DNA of 28,528 bases, taken from Symbiodinium natans (lineage: Eukaryota > Sar > Dinophyceae > Suessiales > Symbiodiniaceae). The position numbers and the translations under genes were made by a program. Positions 1-8,970 of this stretch are shown here, piece after piece; the stretch's first letter is position 1; each line of letters opens with the position of its first letter. The DNA is taken from positions 1,152,501 through 1,181,028 of the forward strand of contig CAJNDS010002679.1 in the NCBI GenBank assembly GCA_905221605.1, written 5' to 3'. The notes below the pieces were generated by a model. The model ran no database searches. It was given only the letters and a program-made list of their open reading frames with translations, and was not told the DNA's origin.

Positions 1-37
<37 letters not shown>

Positions 38-38
38 A

Positions 39-127
<89 letters not shown>

Positions 128-132
128 ATAGA

Positions 133-169
<37 letters not shown>

Positions 170-294
170 ATAGTAGTAGTAGTAGTAGTAGTAGTAGGTA
201 GTAGTAGTATTAATAGTAGTAGTAGGTAGTAGTAGCAGTAAGTAGTAGTAGGTAGTAGTAGAAGTAGTAGTAATAGTAGTAGTAGTAATAGTAA

Positions 295-350
<56 letters not shown>

Positions 351-405
351 ATACTAGTAGTAGAAGTAGTAGTAGTAATAGTAGCAGTAGTAGTAGTGGA
401 AGTAA

Positions 406-436
<31 letters not shown>

Positions 437-492
437 CGTAGTCGTAGTCGTCGTTGTCGTCGTCGTCGTCGTAGAAGTAGTAGTAGTATGTT
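1..492. repeat. AGT trinucleotide microsatellite
   Basis: Almost pure AGT triplets run from the left edge, broken by sporadic variants (AAT, AGA, AGG). Near 436-475 the array shifts to CGT-type triplets and then returns to AGT before ending at about 492. It starts before the window. Read on the minus strand it gives a Tyr- and Asp-rich open frame (354-611), which is a by-product of the repeat and not a gene. Confidence 0.97.
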
Positions 493-1358
493 TGTGAATC
501 GTTTGACGCTTGACGCTGGCGGCTTCTAGAGACCAGAGGTTTTGGTTTACTTTGTTTTACTGCAGCTGAGACGTCGAGTTTTATTGATTTTGCAGCTGAT
601 GGATTCTGCAACTGTCAGGTTCTGCTTCTTGCACATTTTTTTCGGAGGCTACGTTAGGCAAAAAGTGCCGGCCTGTTGCGGAGCAAGAGTGATGAGCGGA
701 TCTGCAGAAACAGCAGCCGAAAATGCTTTACGCACCCCCTATGGGCACAGATGGACGCGTTGCCAGCAAACGCATAGACTAGAACTAGATGGAAAAAGTG
801 GACGACTTGCAAGTCCTGGCCATGGACAACTGGTGTCGAAGCAAGCAGAGCAAGCCTTCACTTCAGAGGGCTTCGACGCGTTTGGTGCAGTAATCAGGCA
901 ATAGCGCTCCCTGAAAAATAGAAGGTTTTGAGCAAAGCTGGTTGCTGGTTTCCACCTGCTTAGGAATTTCTTCCAGCATAAGGAAGATTTTCACGCAAAA
1001 TCAAGCCGCACCTTGGCGGCTTAAAAACAGGTTCCAGGCCATCACAACTGCAGATCCAACTGGATCCATCTTTTCGGACCTTGCATCTTGATCACATGCA
1101 AAACGACAGTTTTCTTGCCCTCCAACAAGAGTCAGCGTCACCTTGCGGATGGTTGCGTCACCTTACGATGATGGTGCTTCCAATGGCAAGATGTTCTTCA
1201 ACATTGCTGCTAATGGTGGCCAATCCGCATTGCTTTGGTCGAAACCCAGGTTTAAATTTTTTCCGGCAAGCCCAAGGTGACAAGACAATCTAAAGCGAGT
1301 GAGTCTGACGGGTCTCAGAGTTCAGTCATCCTCTCTTATGCTGTGGAGCATTACAATT
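493..1358. other. Flank with no recognised gene
   Basis: Only short open frames occur here, and none shows a recognisable domain. The longest ATG-started plus frame is about 70 codons (692-904). It has no similarity I can name and could be chance. No RNA gene, promoter or repeat boundary was identified. Confidence 0.5.
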
Positions 1359-1598
1359 ACAAGCCAAAAAATGGCGCCGTCTTGCGGTTCCAAAAATGGC
1401 GCCGCAAAATGGACCCAGCTCCCGCAGCACAATTTGGAACTGAATTGGGGGCGTGAAACCGCAACCCCAAAATTGGGGCCGTTTGGCAACCCCAGTTTTG
1501 AGGTTGCAAATTCTTCTATTTTTGGGCTTAATTCCACGCTTTTCAGACTGCTACACTAAGGCGACTCTGGCCTACAGACAAGCACTCAACGTGGAAAG
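1359..1598. repeat. Dispersed foldback repeat, copy 1
   Basis: This is a diverged relative of 17354-17597. Both carry a tandem pair of CCAAAAATGG-type boxes followed by a hairpin. Here the hairpin arms are 1461-1483 and 1485-1507 (GCAACCCC...GTT paired with GGC...GGTTGC). The similarity continues to a shared tail around 'GACTCTGGCCTACAG'. No open frame of note is present. It may be a MITE-like or foldback element; the termini are not defined. Confidence 0.7.
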
Positions 1599-2838
1599 AT
1601 CAATTACTAAGAACCACAACCTCCGAGGGCACCTTTCTTGTGAAAGCGAGCAACATGAAAGAAACGTGCACAGAGAAGGCCCACACATGCAAAGCCAGAA
1701 TTGCTTAGATTTTTTTCAACTCCAGATTTGGAGTCGCGTAAACTGGCAAACATGTGACCGTGCAGAAACGACTTGGTCTTCTAGAATTGCTGCAAATCAA
1801 GCCCAAAAAACAATCTTAAAAACAAAACAAGTTGGCCTAATGTGCTCAAACCCACACGGTCTTGCTTTGTTGCAACACGTTTTGTGGCCTGTTGTGGCCT
1901 GACGTGGCCTGAAACCACACTCTCTGCCGGGGAGGTGGCGTCCAACACCTCGCACCTAGTAATCGCCCTAAAGGGTTCGGGGTTGCAGGTTTAGGGTTCA
2001 AAGGTTCGATGAACAAAACGGCTAAGCGGGGCAAATGCCGCGTTGTAGGGTCAAGGGTTTTGTGTTCTTTTGTAATGTTCCCCTGTTTGGTCGACGCAGT
2101 ACACAGGCTGTCTGAAAACTTAAGACAAGCCGTGTCTCCTGCTAACATCAGAAATGTAGCTGTTATGCCTAGAAATGATTTGCGATTGTTTTTTTTTAGC
2201 GGCGTCCGACACCTCCCAGGAAAGCCCGCCGACCAGCTTCAGTAGTGGTGGCGCGTGCCCCGCACCAAGGCGACAACCAAAATGCTTCTGCAGGGAATGA
2301 CCATATGAATGACAATTTTTTTTAAAAGCGGACGCCTTTACCACATCAGCAGCACAGTGGGCCGGTTAATTGCAAAGAGGCGGGTGTTGGGTCGTCCCGG
2401 CTTCTGTTCAAATACCATGCGCCATTAAAAAGGGCTATGACCACATGAATAACCTGGGGCAAGGGGAACTTGTGCAGTTGGGCTTATCGGGAACCAGTTT
2501 CAGCCCCCCAGGGCGCAAGCCACCACAGCTTTGAAAAAACAGGGTTCTTCCAGAAGAGCTCGACGCAGTCCTGCCATGGAAGCGGCATTGCTTTCGACGT
2601 GGAAGTGCCCACACCCCGGCAGAACCAGAAGCAGGCAGTTGACAGGTTCTTGCAGCAGCTCAGTACCGACAGGCACCTCCCTCGCAAACTGCGTTTTGTT
2701 CGAAGGTGACGAAGAAGATGAGGGTGCTCCGTTTCTGTTGGTCAACTTCCCAAGCTTGAAGGGCGCCTCCGATCCACAAAAAACACCAACAAAGACCAGC
2801 TTAACTGGCGGACCAGCAGAATTGCAAGACAAAGCCCA
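1599..2838. other. Left flank of element A; no recognised gene
   Basis: No named gene was found. A three-copy 10-bp tandem (xxGTGGCCT) lies at 1881-1910. The last 300 bases have protein-like stretches in two plus frames, for example 2470-2709 and 2531-2848. One frame stays open when the two flanks of element A are joined across the target site, so the element may sit in an old or real exon. The evidence is weak and no domain is recognised. Confidence 0.4.
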
Positions 2839-2843
2839 AGTTT
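2839..2843. repeat. Target-site duplication, left (AGTTT)
   Basis: AGTTT directly precedes the TG end of the left LTR and recurs at 13801-13805, directly after the CA end of the right LTR. A 5-bp duplication is usual for Ty1/copia integration. Confidence 0.9.
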
Positions 2844-3426
2844 TGTGAAAAGCAGAGCTCGCGCAGCAGTCTCTTTTTCACTTCGCACTTGAGCCAAACA
2901 CCAAAGTGTTCAGCAAGCTTCAGTTCTTGCAGCAAGAACTCTCTCCAAGAGCTAAGGGCTCCAAAAAGCTACGAATTCCATCTCAACTTTGTTCTACAAA
3001 GGAGGTAAAGCAAAGAACAATGCAACTGCTTTGGTCTACACCTCGGGGACTTCAGGTCACTTGCGAACAGCAAAACAGCGAAGCTTCAGAGTCCACTCTG
3101 CACTCCTACTCCCATCCTACACGTCCAACGGCAACGAACGAAGTGGCGGGGACACGGAGTGAGTTGCAGCAAGACAGAACCTCAGAGTTCTGACACGCAC
3201 TTCTTCACTACTGCTCTCAAGCAATTCCAAGTGCTTCAAAACTCATCCTCGGCCATGCCAACAAGACAAGACATGCGTCGCAGTCAACCCAAACATGCTT
3301 TAGGGACTTTGGACAAAACCAAACATGCTCATGCCAAGTCATGCAGCAGAAAAACTCTCATGCTTCTCTCTGTGTGGTCAAACACCACATGGCACCAACT
3401 GGGCAAACACTACAGGTGAATTTTTC
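2844..3426 (-). repeat. Left LTR of element A (3' LTR)
   Basis: This matches 13216-13797 almost base for base. It begins TGTGAAAAGC. At the inner edge it stops matching after TTTTTC (3426), where the right LTR continues with the terminal ACA; here the bases are GTCTGC. The inner terminus is therefore altered and no polypurine tract abuts it. It contains ACATGC-type motifs (3260-3350) and the spliced-leader-like match at 2888-2898. Confidence 0.95.
2888..2898 (-). other. Spliced-leader-like relic in left LTR
   Basis: The minus strand reads TTTGGCTCAAG, identical to the last 11 bases of the dinoflagellate spliced leader, which ends ATTTTGGCTCAAG. The match stops upstream of this. It lies about 45 bp from the LTR end, on the sense strand of the element, as expected if an ancestor was copied from a trans-spliced RNA. 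An 11-base match is suggestive but short. Confidence 0.5.
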
Positions 3427-3518
3427 GTCTGCACGCTGCGAGGCGTAGCCACCCGAAGGGGCTGTGGGTTCAAGTGAAACAAAAGCTTACTAAAACTGTG
3501 GGGTGAAACTGCCGGTAA

Positions 3519-3529
3519 GTTCCCCCTCT
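3519..3529 (-). promoter_or_regulatory. Candidate displaced polypurine tract
   Basis: Minus-strand purine run GAGAGGGGGAA. Plus-strand priming normally uses a tract touching the 3' LTR; this one does not. Either it is not the tract, or about 93 bp of sequence has come between it and the LTR. Confidence 0.3.
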
Positions 3530-3551
3530 CATTCCTTGTCCTCGGTTTTGA

Positions 3552-3995
3552 CGTACCGCTACCCTCAACCGAAGTGAGGCCGGAATGTCGTTTTGACCAA
3601 GTCGTTGCCATTGGCTTGAAGACTTGGCCAAGGCAAATTGCCTGTATGCTTGCACATTCTCTGTGTTGTCTATTCGGGAGGTGATCCATGCCCTCGTTCG
3701 TGGAGGCCGCTATCCCTCAACCGAATGGAGGTCAATTCCTGTAGACCCAGATGCTCGTTCTACGAGTCTCATTGCATGTCCTGAGTGCTTCCATCCACAC
3801 CCCTCAACCGTAGTGAGGCCGGACATGTCTTCAAACCAGGTCATGGAGGCTTCATGGACTCTGGTTACGGTGGCTGCCTCTTGCATGCACAGGGCATACT
3901 TCCTGTGGCTTTTGCCGGGAGGTGATCCATGCCCTCCGATTCTCAGAGGCCGCTATCCCTCTACCAGCGGGGTGGTCAATCCCCATAGACCGTTC
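3552..3995. repeat. Imperfect tandem duplication in the 3' region of element A
   Basis: CCCTCAACCGAAGTGAGGCC at 3562 recurs with small changes at 3801, and GGGAGGTGATCCATGCCCTC at about 3675 recurs at about 3917, a spacing of about 240 bp. Related CCCTCAACC/CCCTCTACC boxes also occur at 3714 and 3958, so each unit carries two versions of the box. It is non-coding in the pol frame. Confidence 0.8.
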
Positions 3996-4014
3996 CATCC
4001 TTGGGTAGTTCCCT

Positions 4015-7000
4015 TCAGTCCTTTCTTTCCTCCTGCTTCAGGATCTTCTTCCCAATCCTGACCAGAGCCTTTCCAAGCTCTTCCGGGTAGGTCCCAGACT
4101 CCTTCAGAGACGCACTCTTCGAGTGTTCGTGGTTTCCTGCGCAAACGTACGAAGACAGTTCCCACACGCAGGCAGCACTATTAGAAGCGAACCACCATCT
4201 CTTCCAAGTCTTCTCTTTCTTCTCGAAGCAGCACCTATCTACTAGACATCCTTGCGTCAGACCAATGCTTTTAGAGACTTCTAGAAATACCGTTTCCTTC
4301 CACAAAGAGGACCTTTCAGGCCATTCGTGGGTCAACAGCAAACCCTCGTTCGAGGAATAGGGGCCGAAGAGCTTCCCTATAAGTCTCCAGCAACTCTTGT
4401 GAATCTTTAGCGTCTTCCGCCAAAGTTCCAAACCTCGTCGCTTGCGGAAACGCAGGTACCTCAAGGGGCAGCCTGAGCTGCAAAGCGTAGACAAATGCGC
4501 AAAGACACGGACCTTTCCCTGCTTCAGGACTCTTAAGATCTCTTCAAGAACAAGAAAGGTGTTCCTACTCAGAAGATTGATTTCCCGAGTCACTCCGAAG
4601 TACGCTATGCCTTTCTCTCGAGCACACGCTCTCGCTATAGCACTCGACTCTTCGCAGCAAAGCTCCAGAACGACGAGCGACACTGTCCCTCTAGCCACTG
4701 CCGTCGCGGCTTCCATCCAAGAGCTCGGAACCTCTAGCGGAGAGGACCTTACTGCGTTCGAAGATACTTCCTCAGTGATATTGGGCTCATTTCTTACTTC
4801 TTCGACGTTTTCTTCAGAGATCGACGACCACGATTCTGGCTCGTTAATGAGGCCAGCTGCCTCACAAAGACTGACTAAATTCTCCGCAGTTGGGGACTTC
4901 GTTAGAGCATCTGCGGGGTTGAGTTTCCCCGGTATATACTCCAGCGTCAATCTTTCCTTGGCGACTAGTTGTTGGAGAAAAGCAGCTCTCAACTCTATGT
5001 GGCGAACTTTCCTCAGGAGGGTACTCATTTGCGCTATGGACAGGGCGCTTTCAGAGTCCCCGTACGCGTGCAACTGATATCGGCCTTCCTCCGAATCAGA
5101 AGGCATCCCCTCCACCATAGTCTGCACCAACAGAGATATATACAATCCCTCTCTGGCGATTTCAGTCAGTGCTGCTAGCTCGGCTTCTGCCGATGACAGA
5201 GCTACGGTCGTCTGTTTCCTACTGAACGTCTTCAAGCAACAGTTGTTCCAGGTCACAATTCCACCACTCACAGAGTTCAAACCCCAAGACGCGTCCACAA
5301 AACAAGACACTGACTCTCGGTCCTCATCCGGGGCTAACAGCTCTCTACGTGAGGGGAACACTTGGACCTTATGCGGCAAACCAGACACCCATCTCAGAAC
5401 ATCCCTCATACAAGCTTCGGCTGCTTCATTGGGGGCTGACTGGTGTCTTCCTAGAAAACCGCACACATACTGCAAATCAGGTCTTGAAAGCGACGCCCAG
5501 GCTAGGCGTCCCAAGGTACGCCTATAGCGCTCGTGCGCCTCTGGCGTAAGAGGTGTGTCCTGTCCTTTCTTGATGAGGTCGGCATACCGCCGCTCTAATG
5601 GTGGAAGCTTCGGCGCCACCTTAGTGATTCCGTACTCCTCACAGCAAGACCTCAGGTACTTAGCGTCCAAGCCAAAGTATACGCAGGGCTCTCCGGTCTT
5701 CTTCCGGAAGATCCTACGTCCCAAGAAAGACACCTCACCTGGTTTTCCTTCCAAGAGCTCACCTGTTAGCTTAAGCTTGTAGCGTTTCTTCAGGTCTTCA
5801 TACACCTTTCGAGCTTCGGCGGTGTTCTCGGCCCAAATCAACAGATCGTCAACATAAAAAAGGACAATCACCAAACCATTCTTGGTTTTCTTGCGGAAGA
5901 TTGTAGGGTCCAAGATCTGCTGGAATCCTTGGTTTCCCAAGTACGCCGACAGCTCCTTGTACCAAGAAAGCGGGGCACTTCGAAGCCCGTTCACGGCACG
6001 AAACAGTTTCAAGAAGACCTTTTCGCCGGTCTTTGCGTTTCCTATGTTACTCGGAAGCTGCACAAACTCCGGCCGCGCAATAGCGGCGTGCATAAACGCT
6101 ACCGACACGTCACAGGACAGCACAGACCCTTTTCTACAAAGAACGGAAAGTAGGAGCCGCAGCCCTTCCAGGCTGGTGGTAGGAGAATAGATCCCCTCAG
6201 CGAGCGTTGTGCCGCCCATAGCGGCAAAATCGCGGACAACAAGTCTCGAGCGGTAAAGACCAGGCTTCTTAACCGTATTGACCCAACGGCTCGAAAGAAC
6301 TCTTCTTCCGCTCTCCTTAGCAAGTCTGTACGCTTCTCGCTCGCTCACCACTTCTCCTACGTTAAAAGACTCCAATTCTTCTAGTTCCAGTTTCATGGAA
6401 AGATAGAGGAGTTTGGGATCTAACAGCTCACCAGAGGTCTCTGACACAGCTTGTTGGGGGACCTGACAACAGATTCTACTCCCTCCAAACTTCAGCTCAA
6501 AGGAAGACGCCGCTTGATTGCTCACAGCGCGGCAGTCAGGTCCTTCACCTAACTTCTGAAGATAATGATCCGTCAACCAATCAATCTCCATGTCCTCCAT
6601 GTCAGGTTCAGGAAGATCGCCACCTGCTACCCCCTCATGACCTTCAGATCCCACTTCTGTGGGCTCGTAATCCGGGACATAATCAGGAAGCATTTCTTCA
6701 TCCTCTGGGGCTTCAATCTCTTCTTCTTTTGGAACAATGGGTTCCGCAGGCGGTTCAAACAGCAAAGGCTTTTCGGGGTCCTGCGTATCAAGCACAAGAG
6801 GATTAGCTTTAGCTAACAGCTCCAACGTTGGGCTGTCGTACGTGGGTTCGTCCCGTTCAAAGATCCCACGACACGCTGGAAAGACCTCAATCTCTCCATC
6901 TCCTCCAATGACAGTTCCATACACACCTCCACCTCGAGGATGGACGGGGCCCAGATAGCTCACTCGAACCGTCTTGGCTCCCCGGAATTTTTCTAGATGT

Positions 7001-8970
7001 CGTTTGGAACCGCCAACTTTAGCCTGCGCAGAACAGCCGAAGGGAAGCGTCCTAGTCCTTTGGACTATTTCCTCGTGCAACCTGTCTATTGCCGTGGTAC
7101 TGTTGTTGCTGTCAAAGCTCCACAAGTTGAAACTGCGTGCAGCATACAGCAAACAAGTCTGCCACAACATTCCACCTAAAGGTAACTGCCAAGCGGCACC
7201 ACCTTCTTCAGCAGGTCGTCGACGCTTTACTTCCGCCTCTAGGTCGAGCCATATCGACCAAAATCCCTGCTTCATTGCAGAGACCTGCCTTTCCACAGCA
7301 CCTTTAGACTGCGGACGGTATCCTGGCACAACATCCACCATCGTAGGGTTCTCGCGCCTCTGCGCCGCGACCCTCTCGCACATGGATATCAGACCCTGTT
7401 CGTTGTCGCACCGAAACGTTAAAGTCTTCTGGTGCAATCCAATTTCGCGGATAAACCGATCGATATTGAATAACAAGTTCGGGTCGTGTAGTTCCATGGC
7501 GGGGATAGACATTGAGTACCGGGACGCAACATGTACAAGAAGAAGAACCCTCAGTTTCCCAAAATAATAGAAATCGACCCCAATGGTTTGATTCTCCTTC
7601 TGTAGCTGCCTCTTCAGTCTCCTGGCTGGGACTTTGCCTTTGCTAGAGCAGCAGCTTTCGCAGTTCACATCATAGGGAAAATGACCTCGGGATCGATGTA
7701 CCTGGAGTGCGTGGCTACGCAACGGGATCCTTTCTTCAATCTCCTCTCCTTGTGGAATTGGGGCTTCAGGAGGTTGTTCCGGGTTTTGTGGGGAACGATT
7801 CGGTTGGTTTAACGAAGACGACGGTTCAACATCATCACGATCCAAGATCAAGGGATCAGAGCCTGTGCCACTTCCTGGAAGGGGCAGCCCTCTGAGCATC
7901 CGCAGATGCCCAGTCACTGGCTGCTTTAAGCCTCCTTCCGGCACTTTCTCATCATTTCCCTTCAACACACAGCATGCCACGTCAAGACACCATGCCAAAA
8001 CATGCCAAACATGCCGCAAACAAGCCAACAACTTTAAGGTTTTGGGCTTTCCCTTAGTTGGGGCTTTCGGGCTTTTCCTACCAACCAACAAGATTCGTTC
8101 TACGCAAACACGCTTGAAGCATTTTCGGGTGCGAATACGAATCCAACATCCTCCTTTTCGGGGCTTTATTTTACTCATCTCAGGTGCTCTCTTGGAGCCT
8201 CTCTGAAAACACTTTTCGAGCAATTTCCAAAGACCCGAAACAACGACCCCAACCAAGGCACTGAAGATCAGGATGAGGAACACCATCGCGACGTCGATGA
8301 TCAATCCTGGAATTTTAGCGGACCGCCTGGCGTGAAGGAGGAAAGGGGTTCTTTTTACTCGGGGCTTTGAACCTCCAATTTCTCCTAGGGGTCCTACCAC
8401 TAGATGCCTTTTAACTCCTGGGGCCTCAAGGCTAATGTTTCCAAGCCAAAATGTTTCCATGCCACGACAAGTCAAACATGCCAAGCTCAAGCCACAACAT
8501 GTCAAATTTTCATGCCACTCAAAATGACCTACTTGCTCGTGTCTCCGAGCCGGCTCTCTTTTTGCTTGTCGGGGCGCAAAACAACGATGCGGCGCAACGG
8601 AAGAGCATTGCCTCATTTTCGCTTTTAGCGAAGAGCAGCTTCGGCCTCGCTTATAGCGGCCCTTGCATCGCTTACTACATCCGAATGTCGCAGCCTTCGT
8701 GGGCTTCTGGAACGGCCGCGATCCGATACCTCCGTGGGCACCGGGGACATTGGCGATGGAGGCTCCACAGGTGTGTTTAGGAGATCCCACACCTTTGAGG
8801 CATTTTGAACCGAGGAACTGGTGGAGGTAGAGGTGGCACCATGGATTCCGCGGGTGATGGTGGTTCCGTTGGAGCCAAAACTCCCGATGGTGAAGGCGGC
8901 TCCGGTGGCACCATTGCCGGTGAAGGTGGTTCCGCCGGCCTCTGTGTACCTCCATGAGTCGAGGGGGCAT
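4015..8970 (-). CDS. Element A pol: membrane segment, integrase, reverse transcriptase, RNase H, methyltransferase-like tail
   Basis: The open frame has 1651 codons. The first 100 or so overlap the preceding frames and are probably not translated here. Residues 221-248 form a strongly hydrophobic helix followed by a basic, Cys-containing stretch. The integrase zinc site is H420, H425/H430, C437, C440, with catalytic D466, D522 and E560. A long acidic linker follows. Reverse transcriptase spans about 890-1130 with D954 and YVDD at 1039-1042. RNase H spans about 1220-1360 with D1226, E1262/E1264 and D1305, then the NPADALTK motif. From 1431 to the end an extra domain reads VVLELCC, then an S-x-x-x-C-P-like stretch, then EWP and CAGNHEH. 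The enzymes copy element RNA and integrate the cDNA. All catalytic residues checked are present. The product must join Gag-protease through a frame change or come from a separate translation event. Confidence 0.92.
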   Translation of the reverse strand: MPPRLMEVHRGRRNHLHRQWCHRSRLHHREFWLQRNHHHPRNPWCHLYLHQFLGSKCLKGVGSPKHTCGASIANVPGAHGGIGSRPFQKPTKAATFGCSKRCKGRYKRGRSCSSLKAKMRQCSSVAPHRCFAPRQAKREPARRHEQVGHFEWHENLTCCGLSLACLTCRGMETFWLGNISLEAPGVKRHLVVGPLGEIGGSKPRVKRTPFLLHARRSAKIPGLIIDVAMVFLILIFSALVGVVVSGLWKLLEKCFQRGSKRAPEMSKIKPRKGGCWIRIRTRKCFKRVCVERILLVGRKSPKAPTKGKPKTLKLLACLRHVWHVLAWCLDVACCVLKGNDEKVPEGGLKQPVTGHLRMLRGLPLPGSGTGSDPLILDRDDVEPSSSLNQPNRSPQNPEQPPEAPIPQGEEIEERIPLRSHALQVHRSRGHFPYDVNCESCCSSKGKVPARRLKRQLQKENQTIGVDFYYFGKLRVLLLVHVASRYSMSIPAMELHDPNLLFNIDRFIREIGLHQKTLTFRCDNEQGLISMCERVAAQRRENPTMVDVVPGYRPQSKGAVERQVSAMKQGFWSIWLDLEAEVKRRRPAEEGGAAWQLPLGGMLWQTCLLYAARSFNLWSFDSNNSTTAIDRLHEEIVQRTRTLPFGCSAQAKVGGSKRHLEKFRGAKTVRVSYLGPVHPRGGGVYGTVIGGDGEIEVFPACRGIFERDEPTYDSPTLELLAKANPLVLDTQDPEKPLLFEPPAEPIVPKEEEIEAPEDEEMLPDYVPDYEPTEVGSEGHEGVAGGDLPEPDMEDMEIDWLTDHYLQKLGEGPDCRAVSNQAASSFELKFGGSRICCQVPQQAVSETSGELLDPKLLYLSMKLELEELESFNVGEVVSEREAYRLAKESGRRVLSSRWVNTVKKPGLYRSRLVVRDFAAMGGTTLAEGIYSPTTSLEGLRLLLSVLCRKGSVLSCDVSVAFMHAAIARPEFVQLPSNIGNAKTGEKVFLKLFRAVNGLRSAPLSWYKELSAYLGNQGFQQILDPTIFRKKTKNGLVIVLFYVDDLLIWAENTAEARKVYEDLKKRYKLKLTGELLEGKPGEVSFLGRRIFRKKTGEPCVYFGLDAKYLRSCCEEYGITKVAPKLPPLERRYADLIKKGQDTPLTPEAHERYRRTLGRLAWASLSRPDLQYVCGFLGRHQSAPNEAAEACMRDVLRWVSGLPHKVQVFPSRRELLAPDEDRESVSCFVDASWGLNSVSGGIVTWNNCCLKTFSRKQTTVALSSAEAELAALTEIAREGLYISLLVQTMVEGMPSDSEEGRYQLHAYGDSESALSIAQMSTLLRKVRHIELRAAFLQQLVAKERLTLEYIPGKLNPADALTKSPTAENLVSLCEAAGLINEPESWSSISEENVEEVRNEPNITEEVSSNAVRSSPLEVPSSWMEAATAVARGTVSLVVLELCCEESSAIARACAREKGIAYFGVTREINLLSRNTFLVLEEILRVLKQGKVRVFAHLSTLCSSGCPLRYLRFRKRRGLELWRKTLKIHKSCWRLIGKLFGPYSSNEGLLLTHEWPERSSLWKETVFLEVSKSIGLTQGCLVDRCCFEKKEKTWKRWWFASNSAACVWELSSYVCAGNHEHSKSASLKESGTYPEELGKALVRIGKKILKQEERKD
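4018..4680 (-). other. Methyltransferase-like C-terminal domain of element A pol
   Basis: This covers residues about 1431-1651, downstream of RNase H, where a simple copia element would stop. VVLELCCEESSAIARAC resembles the SAM-binding first strand and loop of class I methyltransferases. A later LCSSGCP could be a degenerate relative of the Pro-Cys motif of cytosine-5 DNA methyltransferases. It then has THEWPE, a Trp-rich KTWKRWW, and CAGNHEH, a compact Cys/His cluster. Assignment is by pattern only. The glycine-rich SAM loop is poor, so it may be a non-catalytic relative. Confidence 0.45.
7973..8015. repeat. CATGCC motif cluster 1
   Basis: CATGCC occurs at 7973, 7991, 8001 and 8010, separated by A/C-rich spacers. 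On the coding strand it reads GGCATG(T/G) in mixed frames and gives Cys/His/Leu-rich peptide between the membrane helix and integrase. Confidence 0.7.
8227..8310 (-). other. Membrane helix in the insert region of element A
   Basis: Residues 221-248 of the pol frame (IIDVAMVFLILIFSALVGVVVSGLW) are uninterrupted apolar sequence followed by basic residues and several Cys. It lies between the 553-codon ORF and integrase. The fact that the apolar stretch survives in the integrase frame argues that this frame is translated here. Confidence 0.7.
8459..8516. repeat. CATGCC motif cluster 2
   Basis: CATGCC occurs at 8459, 8477 and 8511, with CATGTC at 8498. The cluster sits between the 553-codon ORF and the membrane helix, in the stretch where the reading frame changes. 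Confidence 0.65.

Larger units (their letters stand above)
3427..4014 (-). other. 3' untranslated region of element A
   Basis: This lies between the stop of the pol frame (4015) and the left LTR. It is mostly occupied by the internal duplication described separately. A purine-rich run on the minus strand (GAGAGGGGGAA, about 3519-3529) is the only polypurine-tract candidate. It sits about 93 bases inward of where a tract should touch the LTR. Confidence 0.6.

Noticed and set aside
354-611. Tyr/Asp-rich minus-strand open frame at the microsatellite
   Set aside because: It is the translation of the AGT/CGT repeat and has no independent coding signal.
1985-2060. TTTAGGG / AGGGTT words resembling telomere repeats
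   Set aside because: Isolated single occurrences with no tandem array.
3460-3480. GGTTCAAGTGAAAC as a tRNA B-box
   Set aside because: No A-box, acceptor stem or anticodon arm could be fitted around it.
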